A stretch of DNA of 64,000 bases, taken from positions 186,001-250,000 of the forward strand of contig NZ_FNEM01000002.1 of NCBI RefSeq assembly GCF_900100175.1, in the 5' to 3' direction. The stretch comes from Ferrimonas sediminum (GTDB lineage: Bacteria > Pseudomonadota > Gammaproteobacteria > Enterobacterales > Shewanellaceae). Under the pieces are notes generated by a model. It had not been told where the DNA came from and made no database searches. It was given only the letters and a program-made list of their open reading frames with translations. A program made the position numbers and the translations under genes. Positions 46,151 through 58,500 of the stretch are shown here, piece after piece (the stretch's first letter is position 1; every line of letters begins with the position of its first letter).

Positions 46151-46651
46151 TCAGCTCAGGGGGTCACAGTCCAACCACTTGTACATCACCAGGGCATCGA
46201 CGTAGCCCTGAGTGGGGTGGCAAAACGCCATTGGCAGACGGCCAACGGTCTGAAAGTCCAGTTTGCTCCACAGTTTCACCGCCGTGGTATTGGTCACCGC
46301 TACGAAGTTAAACTGCATCGCCCGGTAGCCCAGAGACACCGCCAACTGCTGCGAATGGCGACACAGGTCTGACGCCAACCCCTGGCCACGAGCAGCCGGT
46401 GCCACCATGTAGCCGCAGTTGCAGACGTGATTGCCCGGACCAGCCTGATTGGTTTTCAGGTAGTAAGTGGCCAGCACCTCCCCCTCCCGCTCCGCCACGT
46501 AGGTGACCCGGGGACCACGCATCCACAGCTCGTAAGCCTGCTCGCGACTGATGTCCCGATCGTAGCCATAGGTTTCCCCGGCAACGGCGATGGGTTGAAA
46601 GATGGCCCAGATGGCCTCGAAATCCGCATCGGTGGCGGGACGGATCTGCAT
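46151..46651 (-). CDS. GNAT-family N-acetyltransferase
   Basis: A 166-residue acetyltransferase with the GNAT layout. It starts IRPATDADFEAIWAIFQPI. The acetyl-CoA loop is the VAPAARGQGLASDLCRHS region (R-x-x-G-x-G/A pattern), and FNFVAVTNTTAVKLWSKLDF is the final strand/helix. The substrate is not predictable; similarity is closest to YhhY/RimI-like small-molecule or protein acetylases. Start ATG follows CAGGAGCACCACT. Monocistronic, convergent with the phnA-like gene. Confidence 0.88.
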   Translation of the reverse strand: MQIRPATDADFEAIWAIFQPIAVAGETYGYDRDISREQAYELWMRGPRVTYVAEREGEVLATYYLKTNQAGPGNHVCNCGYMVAPAARGQGLASDLCRHSQQLAVSLGYRAMQFNFVAVTNTTAVKLWSKLDFQTVGRLPMAFCHPTQGYVDALVMYKWLDCDPLS

Positions 46652-46781
46652 AGTGGTGCTCCTGGAGCAGGGAAACGAAGCGGCATAGGGGCCAAAGCGG
46701 ACTCAGGCGCCGGCTCAATGCCGTAGCGGCCATTATCTCACTCAACGGCGCCGCCGTCATGGATTGCATAGGGGATTAATC

Positions 46782-46805
46782 AAAAAAGGGGCCAATGGGC
46801 CCCTT
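46782..46805 (-). terminator. Terminator of guaA
   Basis: On the minus strand AAGGGGCC pairs with GGCCCCTT around a four-base loop and is followed by T residues, 17 bases past the guaA stop. Confidence 0.88.
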
Positions 46806-46821
46806 GTCTACCGCAGCGGGA

Positions 46822-48396
46822 TCATTCCCACTCGATGGTGGCCGGCGGCTTACCGGAGATGTCGTACACCACCCGGGAGATGCCTTCGATCTCGTTGATG
46901 ATGCGGTTGGACACCCGCCCCAGGAAGTCGTACGGCAGGTGGGCCCAATGGGCGGTCATAAAGTCGATGGTCTCCACCGCACGCAGGCTGACAACCCAGT
47001 CGTACTTGCGGCCATCCCCCATGACACCCACAGACTTCACCGGCAGGAACACGGTAAAGGCCTGAGACACCTTGTTGTACAGGTCGGCCTTGTGCAACTC
47101 GTCGATGAAGATGGCATCGGCGCGGCGCAGCAGATCGCAGTACTCTTTCTTAACCTCGCCCAGTACCCGCACTCCCAGGCCCGGACCAGGGAACGGGTGA
47201 CGATAGAGCATGTCGTACGGCAGACCCAGCTCCAGGCCGATCTTGCGCACTTCATCTTTGAACAATTCGGTCAGTGGCTCTACCAGTCCCAGTTCCATGT
47301 CTTCCGGCAGGCCGCCGACGTTGTGGTGAGACTTGATCACATGGGCCTTGCCAGTGGCTGCACCGGCGGACTCGATCACATCCGGGTAGATGGTGCCCTG
47401 TGCCAGCCACTTCACGTCCTGAATGCGCGAAGCCTGCTCATCGAACACCTCGATGAAGGTATGGCCAATGGCCTTACGCTTCACTTCCGGATCGTCGATC
47501 CCTTCCAGGGCCGCCAGGAAGCGCTGCTCGGCATCGACACGGACGATGTTGAGGCCGAAGTGATCGCCAAACATCTCCATCACCTGATCGCCCTCGTCCA
47601 GGCGCAACAGGCCGTTGTCGACAAACACGCAGGTCAACTGGCTACCGATGGCCCGGTGCAGCAACATCGCCACGACTGAGGAGTCGACGCCACCGGACAA
47701 GCCGAGAATCACCTTGTCGGAACCCACCTTGGCTTTGATGCGCTCGATGGCATCTTCGATGATGGTGGCGGAGGTCCAGCGGGTGTCACAGCCACAGATG
47801 CCGGTGACGAAGTGCTCGATCATTCGTTTGCCCTGGCGGGTGTGAGTCACCTCGGGGTGGAACTGCACCCCATAGAACTGACGGCTCTCATCAGCCATGG
47901 CTGCAAACGGACAGGTGTCGGTTTCGGCGGACTTAACGAAGCCCTCTGGAATGGCCGTGACCTTGTCGCCGTGGCTCATCCACACGTCCAGCAGCGGCTT
48001 ACCGTCGTCGGTCAGGGCATCCTCGATTTTGTCGAACAGCGGGTTGCTGTCGACCACCCGAACCTGGGCGTAGCCGAACTCGCGCTTGTCGGAACAGGAG
48101 ACCTTGCCGCCCAGCTGCTCGGACATGGTCTGCATGCCGTAGCACACACCCAGTACCGGCACGCCGGCCTGGAACACGTACTCAGGGGCCCGCGGCGAGT
48201 TGGCTTCGGCCACACTTTCCGGACCGCCGGAGAGGATGATGCCGTTGGGGTTAAAGTCGCGAATCTTCTCTTCGCTGACGTCCCAGCCCCACAGTTCACA
48301 GTACACGCCGATCTCACGAATGCGGCGGGCAATCAGTTGGGTGTACTGAGAACCGAAGTCCAGGATAAGGATACGATGGTCGTGGATGTTGCTCAT
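46822..48396 (-). CDS. guaA: GMP synthase, glutamine-hydrolysing
   Basis: A 524-residue enzyme converting XMP to GMP. The amidotransferase domain has LGVCYGMQ with the nucleophile Cys and the His/Glu pair in [10 protein letters not shown]. The ATP-pyrophosphatase P-loop is [11 protein letters not shown]. The C-terminal dimerisation domain ends PPATIEWE, the universal GuaA end. It lies 79 bases after guaB with a hairpin between. Length equals that of E. coli GuaA (525). Confidence 0.98.
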   Translation of the reverse strand: MSNIHDHRILILDFGSQYTQLIARRIREIGVYCELWGWDVSEEKIRDFNPNGIILSGGPESVAEANSPRAPEYVFQAGVPVLGVCYGMQTMSEQLGGKVSCSDKREFGYAQVRVVDSNPLFDKIEDALTDDGKPLLDVWMSHGDKVTAIPEGFVKSAETDTCPFAAMADESRQFYGVQFHPEVTHTRQGKRMIEHFVTGICGCDTRWTSATIIEDAIERIKAKVGSDKVILGLSGGVDSSVVAMLLHRAIGSQLTCVFVDNGLLRLDEGDQVMEMFGDHFGLNIVRVDAEQRFLAALEGIDDPEVKRKAIGHTFIEVFDEQASRIQDVKWLAQGTIYPDVIESAGAATGKAHVIKSHHNVGGLPEDMELGLVEPLTELFKDEVRKIGLELGLPYDMLYRHPFPGPGLGVRVLGEVKKEYCDLLRRADAIFIDELHKADLYNKVSQAFTVFLPVKSVGVMGDGRKYDWVVSLRAVETIDFMTAHWAHLPYDFLGRVSNRIINEIEGISRVVYDISGKPPATIEWE

Positions 48397-48443
48397 CTTA
48401 GGTCAATCTCATTGTTGTATAGGGTAGGCCACAGAAACGTTGT

Positions 48444-48469
48444 AAAAAGGGCAGACCTCAGTCTGCCCT
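48444..48469 (-). terminator. Intercistronic terminator-like hairpin between guaB and guaA
   Basis: AGGGCAGAC pairs with GTCTGCCCT around CTCA, then five T residues on the minus strand. It should cut part of the guaB transcripts before guaA, setting the ratio of the two enzymes. Confidence 0.75.
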
Positions 48470-48475
48470 CAGGAA

Positions 48476-49948
<1,473 letters not shown>

Positions 49949-49989
49949 TCACCGGTAGGGTTTTTGTGGGTGTAAAATATTGCCGGGGA

Positions 49990-50018
49990 ATTATAGGGAT
50001 CAAGGCTTGCCTCTGCAA
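49990..50018 (-). promoter_or_regulatory. Sigma-70 promoter of guaBA
   Basis: On the minus strand TTGCAG, 17 bases, TATAAT, followed by a GC-rich stretch (TCCCCGGC) in the discriminator region. GC-rich discriminators are typical of promoters under negative stringent control, known for guaB in E. coli. The -10 hexamer is perfect. Confidence 0.75.
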
Positions 50019-50035
50019 TCATTTATTGATATTAA

Positions 50036-51406
50036 TTGTCGATCCAACTATTTAACACCGGGCCAACAGTGGCAAATCAAGTCCTTACCGTCTCCGCTCT
50101 GAACCGCCAACTGAAAGCCGCCGTCGAACAGCAATGGAACCGAATCTGGCTCTCCGGCGAGATTTCCAACCTGGCCACGCCCTCTTCCGGCCACTGGTAT
50201 TTCACCCTCAAAGACGATCGCAGCCAGCTGCGCTGCGCCATGTTCCGTGGCCGCAACAACCGGGTGACCTTCCGGCCGGAAAACGGCATGCAGGTACTGG
50301 TGCGGGCCAGTGTCACCCTGTACGAGCCCCGGGGGGATCTGCAGCTGCTGGTGGACGCCATGCAGCCCGCCGGCGATGGCCTGCTCAAGCAGCAGTTCGA
50401 CCAGTTGAAGCTGCGCTTGGCTGCCGAAGGGCTGTTTGCTTCCAGCGCCAAACAGCCGATACCGGCTCCCATCGAACGACTCGGCATCATCACCAGCCCC
50501 AGCGGCGCCGCTATTCACGACGTGCTGACGGTGCTCAAACGACGCAACCCGTCGCTGCAGGTGATCCTCTACCCCAGTCTGGTGCAGGGCAACGACGCCA
50601 CCGCCAGCCTGTGCCAGGCCATAGAAACCGCCAACCGGCGGGACGAAGTCGACTGCCTGCTGCTGACCCGGGGTGGCGGCTCGCTGGAGGATTTGTGGTG
50701 CTTTAACGAAGAGGCGTTGGCCAGAGCCATCTTCGACTCCTACCTGCCGGTGGTCAGCGCCGTCGGCCACGAAGTGGACGTCAGCATCGCCGATTTTGTC
50801 GCGGATCTGCGGGCCCCGACGCCGTCGGCGGCGGCGGAACTGCTCAGCGGCGACAATCAGCATCAGTTTAAGGAGCTGGCCAACCTGCGGGCTCGGCTGC
50901 AGCGGGCCAGCACTCAACAGCTGCAGGGCCAAAGCAACCGGCTGGCGCTGCTGGAATCGCGGCTGCATGCCAGCCATCCGCAGCGGCAGCTGGACACCCT
51001 GAACCAACGCTTGGACGAGGCTCAGCTCAGGCTGCATCACCAGATGGAGCGGTGCCTGAACCAGGGCCAGCAGAGTCTGGCCCAGTTGCAGACCCGGCTG
51101 CAGAGCTGGCAACCGCAGCGGCAACTGCAGCAACGGCGACAGACCGTCACCGCGCTGCAACAGCGACTGAACCAGGGCATCAGCCACCTGCAGCAGCAAA
51201 AACAGCAGCAATTGGCCGGGCAGGCGCAAGCGCTCAATGCCATCAGCCCACTGGCGGTACTGGGCCGGGGCTACAGCATCCTTCAGAACGCCCAGGGCGT
51301 GGCCCTGACCTCTGCCGAACAGACTCAGATCGGAGAGCAGTTGAAGGCGCGCCTCAATCAGGGCCAGCTGACGCTGACGGTGACCGACAAAGACCCCGCC
51401 CCCTAA
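50036..51406 (+). CDS. xseA: Exodeoxyribonuclease VII large subunit
   Basis: About 445-456 residues. The OB-fold N-terminus has WLSGEISNLATPSSGHWYFT. The catalytic region has GIITSPSGAAIHDVL, GGGSLEDLW and VSAVGHEVDVSIADFVADLR. A long Gln-rich coiled coil (about 280-400) precedes the short C-terminal strand segment. With XseB (not in this window) it degrades single-stranded DNA in both directions. The start is uncertain: TTG at 50036 gives the longest frame, but GTG at 50069 (ANQVLTVSALN) fits the family N-terminus better; neither has a good ribosome site. Confidence 0.95.
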   Translation: MSIQLFNTGPTVANQVLTVSALNRQLKAAVEQQWNRIWLSGEISNLATPSSGHWYFTLKDDRSQLRCAMFRGRNNRVTFRPENGMQVLVRASVTLYEPRGDLQLLVDAMQPAGDGLLKQQFDQLKLRLAAEGLFASSAKQPIPAPIERLGIITSPSGAAIHDVLTVLKRRNPSLQVILYPSLVQGNDATASLCQAIETANRRDEVDCLLLTRGGGSLEDLWCFNEEALARAIFDSYLPVVSAVGHEVDVSIADFVADLRAPTPSAAAELLSGDNQHQFKELANLRARLQRASTQQLQGQSNRLALLESRLHASHPQRQLDTLNQRLDEAQLRLHHQMERCLNQGQQSLAQLQTRLQSWQPQRQLQQRRQTVTALQQRLNQGISHLQQQKQQQLAGQAQALNAISPLAVLGRGYSILQNAQGVALTSAEQTQIGEQLKARLNQGQLTLTVTDKDPAP

Positions 51407-51647
51407 TTGTCATCGACGTCGAGCCGATGCTGCGACCGCCTCAGGAAGCCAACATGCTTGGCCGGATTGGGGTTGCCTCCCTTCCTCTTACCGCCCCCGA
51501 TCGCTTCAGTGCCGGCCCGCACGCCGACGCGGCCCCGGAGCCGATATTCAGCACCGGTCGGCGCCGCGGGCTTGGCGGGAGTCAACGCCCCGGGGACAAC
51601 TCCTGTCCACGGCTGTCATCGGGTTTCTGCGGTTCCGGCCAGGCAAC

Positions 51648-51674
51648 AAAAAAGGCCGCCTGGGCGACCTTTTT
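51648..51674. terminator. Terminator between xseA and der
   Basis: A stem of AAGGCCGCC with GGCGACCTT (one G-A mismatch), with A and T runs on both sides, 22 bases past the der stop. The preceding 51407-51647 is GC-rich and holds no convincing gene. Confidence 0.8.
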
Positions 51675-51696
51675 GCTGCTGATACGGGTGAGACCG

Positions 51697-53169
51697 TTAG
51701 CGACGATTGCGCAGGTGGGCCACCACCCGCTTGCGCTTCTTCAGATCATCACCGCTGAGCTTCTTACGGCGGCCATCGAAGGGGTTGGCGCCTTCCTGGA
51801 ACTGAATCCGAATTGGGCTACCCATGATCTTCAGTGACTTGCGGTAGTAGTTCATCAGATAGCGCTTGTAAGAATCCGGCAGATCCTTCACCTGGTTGCC
51901 GTGCACCACCACAATCGGCGGGTTGTAACCGCCGGCGTGGGCGTACTTCAGCTTGATGCGACGGCCGTGGGACATCGGTGGCTGGTGATCGTCCACCGCC
52001 ATCTTCATCACCTTGGTCAGAATCGAGGTGTTGTGACGCTGAGTGGCACTGGCGTACGCCTCCTGCACCGACTCGAACAGATGGCCGACACCGGTTCCGT
52101 GCAGCGCCGAGATAAAGTGCAGACGGGCGAAATCGATAAAGCCCAGACGCCGATCCAGCTCGCGCTTGATCTCCTCACGAACGTCGTTGCTGAGGCCGTC
52201 CCATTTGTTCACCGCAATCACCAGCGCCCGGCCGGCATTCAGGGTAAAGCCCAGTAGCGACAAGTCCTGATCCGAAATGCCATCACGGGCATCGATGGTC
52301 AGCAGCACCACGTTGGCTTCCTCGATGGCCTTCAGAGTCTTGATGACCGAGAACTTCTCTACCGCTTCATGCACCTTGCCGCGACGGCGTACACCGGCGG
52401 TGTCGATCAGCACGTACTCGCGGCCGTCACGCTCCATGGGAATAAACACCGAATCCCGGGTGGTCCCCGGCATGTCGTACACCACCACCCGCTCTTCACC
52501 GAGGATGCGGTTGGTCAGAGTGGATTTGCCGACATTGGGGCGGCCGATGATGGCCAGCTTAATCGGCTGGTCCTGCAGGCGCTTGGCCTGGGCTTCGGCG
52601 TCCTCTTCGGTGTACAGGGTCACGTCGTCATCCTGCTCACCCAGCTCATCCGCTTCCGGGTTGTCGGCGACAAACTGCTCCACGAACGGCTCGAGGGCAC
52701 GCAGGATCAGACCACTGATGCCACGGTTCTGAGCGGCGGCAATCTGATGCACCTCGCCCATGCCCAGGGCGTAGAATTCGCCACAGGCGGAGTCAGCATC
52801 GATGCCATCGGTTTTGTTGGCCACCAGGAACACCGACTTCTGCTGGCTGCGCAGATGGGCGGCAATGGCCTCATCGGCCACGGTCAGGCCGGCGCGGGCG
52901 TCGACCATGAACAGCACCACATCCGCCTCATCGATGGCCGCCAGCGACTGCTCGGCCATCTTGGTTTCGATGCCCTCTTCGGTGCCATCGATACCGCCGG
53001 TATCCACCACGATGAATTCGTGCTCCCCCAGCTTGGACTGGCCGTATTTACGGTCTCGGGTCAAACCGGGGAAATCTGCCACCAGGGCATCCCGCGTACG
53101 GGTCAGGCGGTTAAACAGGGTCGATTTGCCCACATTCGGACGCCCAACCAGGGCTACCACTGGCATCAT
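51697..53169 (-). CDS. der: Ribosome-associated GTPase Der (EngA)
   Basis: The product is 490 residues, the same length as E. coli Der. Two consecutive GTPase domains each have GRPNVGKST (near residues 8 and 205), with DTGG/DTAG and NKTD/NKWD motifs, and a KH-like C-terminal domain ending [20 protein letters not shown]. Needed for 50S subunit assembly. ATG at 53169 follows AGAGGT; the codon after it is also ATG. A strong hairpin separates it from bamB. Confidence 0.97.
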   Translation of the reverse strand: MMPVVALVGRPNVGKSTLFNRLTRTRDALVADFPGLTRDRKYGQSKLGEHEFIVVDTGGIDGTEEGIETKMAEQSLAAIDEADVVLFMVDARAGLTVADEAIAAHLRSQQKSVFLVANKTDGIDADSACGEFYALGMGEVHQIAAAQNRGISGLILRALEPFVEQFVADNPEADELGEQDDDVTLYTEEDAEAQAKRLQDQPIKLAIIGRPNVGKSTLTNRILGEERVVVYDMPGTTRDSVFIPMERDGREYVLIDTAGVRRRGKVHEAVEKFSVIKTLKAIEEANVVLLTIDARDGISDQDLSLLGFTLNAGRALVIAVNKWDGLSNDVREEIKRELDRRLGFIDFARLHFISALHGTGVGHLFESVQEAYASATQRHNTSILTKVMKMAVDDHQPPMSHGRRIKLKYAHAGGYNPPIVVVHGNQVKDLPDSYKRYLMNYYRKSLKIMGSPIRIQFQEGANPFDGRRKKLSGDDLKKRKRVVAHLRNRR

Positions 53170-53186
53170 GGTGAAAACCTCTTTAA

Positions 53187-53212
53187 TAAAAAACGCCCCC
53201 AATATGGGGGCG
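53187..53212 (-). terminator. Terminator-like hairpin between bamB and der
   Basis: On the minus strand CGCCCCC pairs with GGGGGCG around five bases and is followed by seven T residues. It ends only 18 bases before the der start codon, so der must depend on read-through or on a promoter inside bamB. Confidence 0.8.
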
Positions 53213-53230
53213 CAGTATTCTAGCAGTGCC

Positions 53231-54421
53231 TTAGCCTATTGTCACCACGGCAATGCGCCCATCCCGGGTCTGAAGGTAGATTTTATCATCCACCACCAAG
53301 GGTTGAGTATAGAGTCCGGAGCCGTCAATCTGCAGCCGGCCGACCAGGGTGCCGCTGGCGCGATCCATGATGTGCAGGTAACCCTCGAAGTCGCCCACCA
53401 CCAGATACTCACCCGCCACAGCCGGGCCAGTCACCATACGACCGGTCAGGCTGCTGTTGGCCCAGGTCTCCAGACCGTTCTGACGGTTCACCGAGTACAC
53501 GGTACCGCTGCTGTCGGTCAGGAACAGGGCGTTGCCCTGCAGATCCATCGGCGAGTAGCTGGAGTACTGACGCTGCCATTTGATCTGGCCACTGCGCAAC
53601 TCCACCGCCGCCAGGTTGCCGTTAAATGCGGTGCCGTATACGGTTCCGCCCAGCACCAGCGGCTTGCTGTCGACGTCGACCACCCGCTCCAACTCATTGG
53701 AGCCACTGGCCTCGGCCAGCCTGGCTTCCCAGATGGGGGCCCCTTGCTGGGAGAACACCGCCACCAGTTTGCCGTCCGGAGTACCGGTCAATGCCGCGCC
53801 CTGACTGGAGGCCACACCACTGGTACCTCGCAGCACCAACGACGGCATGGTCAGCTCATAGGTCCACAGCAGTTCACCGCTGTCGACATCAAACGCCTGT
53901 ACCTTGCCGGAGCCGGTATTGACCACCACCTTACCATCGACAATGGCGGGATCCGACAACAACTCACCGCGAGTGCTGGCTTGCCAGTCGACCTCGCCGG
54001 TTTCCTGGTTCAGGGCAAACAGTACCCCGTTTTCGCTGCCGATAAAAATGCGGTTAAAGCCGTGGCTGATGCCTGCAGACAGACGAGCACCGTTGTTTTT
54101 TTTCAAAGCCCCCAAGGCAAACTCGCGGCGCAGGTTCTGACGCCAGATCTCCTTGCCGGTCTGTTGGTCGTAAGCGGTGATCAGGCCGAAACGCTCGGCG
54201 GCAAACACCTTACCGTACGCCACCTCGGGAGACAGGCTGGACCAATACTCATCAATGCCATCGCCACTGCTGGCACGCCAAACCACTTCCGCGGTTACCG
54301 TAGGTTCGATCTCCGGGAGGGGAGAGACCTTAACACCAATCTCATCCTCATCGCTGGAGGCGCAGCCCATCAGGGCCAGTACCATCAGCCCGGCCAGCCA
54401 TCCTTTTCCTGCCTTCGCCAT
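53231..54421 (-). CDS. bamB: Outer-membrane assembly lipoprotein BamB
   Basis: A 396-residue lipoprotein with lipobox LMGC at about residues 17-20. The rest is an eight-bladed PQQ-type propeller with repeated GxVxAFDxxSGELLW and [14 protein letters not shown]-like blades. It is part of the BAM complex that inserts beta-barrels into the outer membrane. ATG 54421 has GAGGA upstream; an in-frame TTG five codons earlier is less likely. It starts 11 bases after yfgM, as in the common gammaproteobacterial order. Confidence 0.96.
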   Translation of the reverse strand: MAKAGKGWLAGLMVLALMGCASSDEDEIGVKVSPLPEIEPTVTAEVVWRASSGDGIDEYWSSLSPEVAYGKVFAAERFGLITAYDQQTGKEIWRQNLRREFALGALKKNNGARLSAGISHGFNRIFIGSENGVLFALNQETGEVDWQASTRGELLSDPAIVDGKVVVNTGSGKVQAFDVDSGELLWTYELTMPSLVLRGTSGVASSQGAALTGTPDGKLVAVFSQQGAPIWEARLAEASGSNELERVVDVDSKPLVLGGTVYGTAFNGNLAAVELRSGQIKWQRQYSSYSPMDLQGNALFLTDSSGTVYSVNRQNGLETWANSSLTGRMVTGPAVAGEYLVVGDFEGYLHIMDRASGTLVGRLQIDGSGLYTQPLVVDDKIYLQTRDGRIAVVTIG

Positions 54422-54432
54422 CAATTTCGTCC

Positions 54433-55041
54433 TCAAATCGCCAGATCGTCGAGCTTCATCTGCAGCTCCTGGCTGCTGCTGCCGGCGGTCTGGGCAGCCA
54501 GATAGGCCTCCCGCGCACCCTGCAGATCACCTTGCTGCTTGAGGGCATCGCCCTTCAGCTCGTCGCGCTGGGCGACAAAGGCTTCGTTGCTGATGCCGGC
54601 CAGAGTCGCCAGGGCACCATCCAAATCACTCTGGGCCATCTGTACCCGGGCCAGACGTAACTGCACCAGCGGTTTGAAATCCGCATCGATGCTCGCCAGA
54701 ACCTCGGTCAGGCGCTGGTTCGCCTGGGTCAGATCGCCGCTGTCCGCAGCGGCCTTAGCCAGCATCAGGTTCGCCAGATCGGCGTAGGCGCTGTCACCGT
54801 GGCTCAGGGTCAGCTCATCCACCGCAGCAGTCAGGGCGTCGGTGGCACCGGTCTGGGCAATGGTGGCTTCAAAGGCCACCGAGGCGGCTTCCGCCTGCTC
54901 CCGCTGATAGTCCTGATAGGTGTTCCAGCCAAACAAGCCCGCCAGGCCGATGACCGCACCACCAATGATGGAGTTTCCGTACTCTTTCCAAAACGACTTA
55001 ATCGCTTCGACTTGTTGTTCTTCGGTGCTGTAGATTTCCAC
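54433..55041 (-). CDS. yfgM: YfgM, ancillary SecYEG translocon subunit with TPR repeats
   Basis: A 202-residue protein with a short cytoplasmic N-terminus (EIYSTEEQQVEAIKSFWKEY), one membrane helix (about 23-42) and a periplasmic TPR domain (LMLAKAAADSGDLTQANQRL, later GDALKQQGDLQGAREAYLAA). Known YfgM links the Sec translocon with periplasmic chaperones. Start is GTG at 55041 with AAGGGGAT upstream. It sits 13 bases after hisS and just before bamB in one transcription unit. Confidence 0.93.
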   Translation of the reverse strand: MEIYSTEEQQVEAIKSFWKEYGNSIIGGAVIGLAGLFGWNTYQDYQREQAEAASVAFEATIAQTGATDALTAAVDELTLSHGDSAYADLANLMLAKAAADSGDLTQANQRLTEVLASIDADFKPLVQLRLARVQMAQSDLDGALATLAGISNEAFVAQRDELKGDALKQQGDLQGAREAYLAAQTAGSSSQELQMKLDDLAI

Positions 55042-55054
55042 GTGGACTATCCCC

Positions 55055-56332
55055 TTAAGCGTTTACAAGAGAAGGCAGCAGTTGGCTAAGCTCTTCACGG
55101 CTCACCTGACGCTGCTCTCCTTCGCCGCGCAGTGGCTTAACCGTCACTACGCCTTGTTGCAATTCATCTTCACCGATGATCAGTGCCACTGCGGCACCGC
55201 TCTTATCGGCGCGTTTCATCTGTTTCTTAAAGTTGCCGCCACCGCAGTGGGACATCACTTTGAGCGTGGTATCGCTGCGCAACTGCTCGGCCAGCGCCAT
55301 GGCACTGCTCATGGTGCCGGATCCCATGGCGCAGACGTAGCAATCCACCGCCGCTGGCAGGGCATCAAATTTACCCAGGGTATCCAACAGCAGTACCAGA
55401 CGTTCGATGCCGGACGCAAACCCGACCGCCGGCGTGTCCTTGCCGCCCAACTGACCCACCAGGCCGTCGTAGCGGCCGCCGGCCAGTACCGTACCCTGAG
55501 AGCCGAGGCTGTCGGTAATCCACTCGAATACGGTGTGGTTATAGTAATCCAAACCGCGAACCAAACGGGGGTTAACGGTGTATTGGATGCCAGCAGTGTC
55601 CAGCAGTTCACACAAAAGATCAAAATGTTGTCTGGAATCGTCACCCAGGTGATCCATCAGTGCCGGAGCGTCGCTCAGCAACGCCTGTACCTGGGGATCT
55701 TTGCTGTCCAGCACCCGCAGTGGGTTGCTGTACATGCGACGCTGGCTGTCTTCATCCAGGGCCTCTTTGTGCTGCTCCAGGAACGCCACCAGGGCATCTC
55801 GGTAAGCGGCTCGCTCATCACTGCTGCCCAGGGTGTTCAGCTCCAGGCGAACCTGGCTGTCGATACCCAGGCGCTTCCACAGCTGGGCGGACATCATCAG
55901 CACTTCGGCGTCGGCGTCGGCACTGCCGATGCCATACACCTCAACGCCAAACTGATGGAACTGACGATAACGCCCCTTCTGCGGGCGCTCATGGCGGAAC
56001 ATCGGGCCCATGTACCACAACCGCTGCTCCTGGTTGTACAGCAAGCCATGCTGGTTGCCAGCGCGGACGGTGGAAGCGGTCCCTTCAGGACGCAGGGTCA
56101 GTGAGTCGCCATTGCGGTCCTCGAAGGTGTACATCTCCTTCTCGACAATGTCGGTCACCTCACCGATGGCCCGCTTAAACAGACCGGTCATCTCCACGAT
56201 AGGGGTGCGGATCTCCTGGTACCCGTAACTGGCCACGGTATCCCGCAGCGCCGCTTCCACCCATTGCCACTTGGCGGTCTCGCCCGGCAGACAATCGTTC
56301 ATGCCTCGAATCGCTTGAATCTGTTTACTCAC
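55055..56332 (-). CDS. hisS: Histidyl-tRNA synthetase
   Basis: A 425-residue class II synthetase, near E. coli HisRS (424). Class II motif 2 is [21 protein letters not shown]. The two histidine motifs are [15 protein letters not shown] and [13 protein letters not shown]. The anticodon-binding domain is at the C-terminus. I chose the GTG at 56332 ([15 protein letters not shown]), with AGAGAG upstream; the longer open frame to 56404 has no family support. A long hairpin lies between ispG and this gene. Confidence 0.97.
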   Translation of the reverse strand: MSKQIQAIRGMNDCLPGETAKWQWVEAALRDTVASYGYQEIRTPIVEMTGLFKRAIGEVTDIVEKEMYTFEDRNGDSLTLRPEGTASTVRAGNQHGLLYNQEQRLWYMGPMFRHERPQKGRYRQFHQFGVEVYGIGSADADAEVLMMSAQLWKRLGIDSQVRLELNTLGSSDERAAYRDALVAFLEQHKEALDEDSQRRMYSNPLRVLDSKDPQVQALLSDAPALMDHLGDDSRQHFDLLCELLDTAGIQYTVNPRLVRGLDYYNHTVFEWITDSLGSQGTVLAGGRYDGLVGQLGGKDTPAVGFASGIERLVLLLDTLGKFDALPAAVDCYVCAMGSGTMSSAMALAEQLRSDTTLKVMSHCGGGNFKKQMKRADKSGAAVALIIGEDELQQGVVTVKPLRGEGEQRQVSREELSQLLPSLVNA

Positions 56333-56351
56333 GTTACTCTCTTTTATACGT

Positions 56352-56409
56352 AAAAATTCCCCGTGTCCGCTGCCCGGCCACACCGGCGAGCATACGAAAC
56401 CCACGGGGA
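56352..56409 (-). terminator. Hairpin with T-run between ispG and hisS
   Basis: TCCCCGTG (56358-56365) pairs with CACGGGGA (56402-56409) around a 36-base interior that has its own CCGGTGTGGCCGG stem. On the minus strand it is followed by AATTTTTA. It ends about 20 bases before hisS and could work as an attenuator for hisS. Confidence 0.5.
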
Positions 56410-56416
56410 GTTCAAA

Positions 56417-57532
56417 TTAGTCCTGAATCTCTTTGACGTCGATCTGCTGCTGCTTGATCGCCACCTGGCGGCGAATACGCTCTTCCAGCAAGGTCACCAG
56501 CTGCTCGTTATCCAAACGCTCTTTCTGACGTTCACCATCGACATAGAAACCGCTCTTGCGGTTGCTGCCCGCTAGCCCCAGATCCGACACCAACGCCTCA
56601 CCCGGGCCGTTGACCACACAGCCGATGATGGAGACGTCCAACGGCGTGGTCACGTCTTCCAGACGCTGCTCCAGCTCGTTGACGGTGTTAATCACATCAA
56701 ACTCCTGCCGGGAGCAGGAGGGGCAAGCGATAAAGTTGATGCCGCGGGAGCGGATGCGCAGGCTCTTAAGAATATCAAAGCCCACCTTGACCTCTTCCAC
56801 CGGGTCCGCCGCCAGTGACACCCGCAAGGTATCACCGATCCCTTCGTTCAGCAGCAGTCCCAGACCGATGGCCGACTTCACCGCCCCGGCACGCTGGCCA
56901 CCGGCTTCGGTGATACCAAGGTGGATTGGCTGTTCAATTTCGTCCGCCAGAAGACGATAGGCGTCCACCGCCAGGAATACATCCGAGGCTTTTACGCTGA
57001 CCTTGAAATTATCAAACTCAAAGTCACGCAGAATCTGCACGTGACGCATGGCCGATTCCACCAGCGCCGCCGGCGTCGGCTCGCCGTATTTTTCCTGGAT
57101 GTCTTTCTCCAGCGAGCCGGCATTGACACCGATGCGAATCGGAATGTTGCGCTCGCGGGCGGCATCCACCACCGCCTTAATCCGCTCCTGGTTACCGATG
57201 TTACCCGGGTTAATCCGCAGACAATCGGCGCCGTACTCGGCCACTTTCAGGGCGATGCGATAATCGAAATGGATGTCCGCCACCAGAGGAATGCTGGTTT
57301 GCTCCTTGATCGCCTTAAACGCCTCGGCGGCCTCCATGGTCGGCACCGACACTCGAACGATATCGGCACCGGCACGCTCGATGGCCTGAATCTGGGCCAC
57401 GGTCGCCGCCACATCGGTGGTTCGGGTATTGGTCATGGACTGAACCGCGATAGGGGCACCGCCGCCAACAGGCACATTGCCCACCATTACCTGGCGGGTG
57501 TGACGACGCTTGATCGGGGATTCGTGCTGCAT
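56417..57532 (-). CDS. ispG: 4-hydroxy-3-methylbut-2-enyl diphosphate synthase (GcpE)
   Basis: A 371-residue iron-sulfur enzyme of the MEP isoprenoid pathway, converting MEcPP to HMBPP. The TIM barrel carries [14 protein letters not shown] and LRINPGNIG. The C-terminal cluster domain has [10 protein letters not shown] and [11 protein letters not shown], with three Cys ligands. It starts eight bases after rodZ and is co-transcribed with it. Length equals E. coli IspG (372). Confidence 0.97.
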   Translation of the reverse strand: MQHESPIKRRHTRQVMVGNVPVGGGAPIAVQSMTNTRTTDVAATVAQIQAIERAGADIVRVSVPTMEAAEAFKAIKEQTSIPLVADIHFDYRIALKVAEYGADCLRINPGNIGNQERIKAVVDAARERNIPIRIGVNAGSLEKDIQEKYGEPTPAALVESAMRHVQILRDFEFDNFKVSVKASDVFLAVDAYRLLADEIEQPIHLGITEAGGQRAGAVKSAIGLGLLLNEGIGDTLRVSLAADPVEEVKVGFDILKSLRIRSRGINFIACPSCSRQEFDVINTVNELEQRLEDVTTPLDVSIIGCVVNGPGEALVSDLGLAGSNRKSGFYVDGERQKERLDNEQLVTLLEERIRRQVAIKQQQIDVKEIQD

Positions 57533-57540
57533 GGGATACC

Positions 57541-58500
57541 TTAATTGGCCAGGGTGATGACCGCCACCTTACCGGGGCGATAGCCTGACATGTCTATCGA
57601 CTTGCCGTTGAATTCCAGCGCCACCACTTCCGGGGCACCGATACGAAGTTTAAATGGGGCTTTTCCAGACAGCGTCTGCTCATAGCCTTCGCGCTTGAGG
57701 CCCTCCATCAGGGTGTTGCCGTCGGCGTCTTTCAGCAGCATCCAGCAATCCCCCAGCAGACGGATTGACACCTGCTCCTGCACCGCCACCTGCGGTTCCG
57801 GCGCCGCCATGGTTTCTGCGGCAGCCTCCTCGGTCACAACGCCATCGTCAGAAGCCGGTTGTGGCTCGCTGGTCACGGCCGCTTCAATGGCATCGCTCCC
57901 GGCCGGTTTTGGAGTCCGGGCCGACATCTCTGTGGCCACCTCTGGCACCTGGACGCTATCGGCGTCGGCGTCTGATGCCGCTGTCTCGACACTGGCAGCG
58001 ATCAGGGACGGAGTCTTAGATTGAGGCTGGGTCGCTTGCTGGACCACCGCAGGCACAGTTACCACGTTGCTGGTCTCCAGCAACGATTGGGGTTTGGTGA
58101 CCCACCACCACACCAGCAGTCCAACCAGACCCAGGGCGATGACCCAGGTCAACAGCATCCAGCGGCTGTCGCGCTGTTGCTTGGAGGTGCGGCGGGAGAA
58201 GCTCTGCATGGCGGTCTGCTCCTGGGAGTGAGGCAGGGCCATCAAAGCCTGGGCAATCTGTTGCTCACTGACGCCCACCAGACGGGCGTAGTTGCGGACA
58301 TAACCGCGAAGGTAGGTCGTGGTGGTGCCGGACTCGTAATCGTCGTTCTCGATCCCCTCCACCACAGAGCGGCGCAGGCTGAGACGCTGAGCAACCTGCT
58401 GGGTTGTCAGTCCGTTTGCTTCCCTGGCCGCTTTAAGCAGCGGACCTGGTGTGATCACCGTTTGTTCTTGTTGTTCTTGGTGTTGCTGATTTTCACTCAT
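57541..58500 (-). CDS. rodZ: Cytoskeletal protein RodZ
   Basis: A 319-residue protein with an N-terminal Cro/CI-type HTH domain ([20 protein letters not shown]) that binds MreB, and one membrane helix at about 113-134 ([20 protein letters not shown]). A Pro/Ala/Ser-rich periplasmic linker and a C-terminal DUF4115 domain (about 245-319, [20 protein letters not shown]) follow. Keeps rod shape with MreB. Start ATG overlaps the pilW stop (ATGA). Confidence 0.94.
   Translation of the reverse strand: MSENQQHQEQQEQTVITPGPLLKAAREANGLTTQQVAQRLSLRRSVVEGIENDDYESGTTTTYLRGYVRNYARLVGVSEQQIAQALMALPHSQEQTAMQSFSRRTSKQQRDSRWMLLTWVIALGLVGLLVWWWVTKPQSLLETSNVVTVPAVVQQATQPQSKTPSLIAASVETAASDADADSVQVPEVATEMSARTPKPAGSDAIEAAVTSEPQPASDDGVVTEEAAAETMAAPEPQVAVQEQVSIRLLGDCWMLLKDADGNTLMEGLKREGYEQTLSGKAPFKLRIGAPEVVALEFNGKSIDMSGYRPGKVAVITLAN

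Noticed and set aside
51403-51585. A 60-codon minus-strand frame between der and xseA (basic, Gly/Arg-rich)
   Set aside because: It starts at TTG without a ribosome site, overlaps the xseA stop and matches no family known to me. E. coli yfgJ sits at this spot, but the sequence has no zinc-ribbon cysteines.
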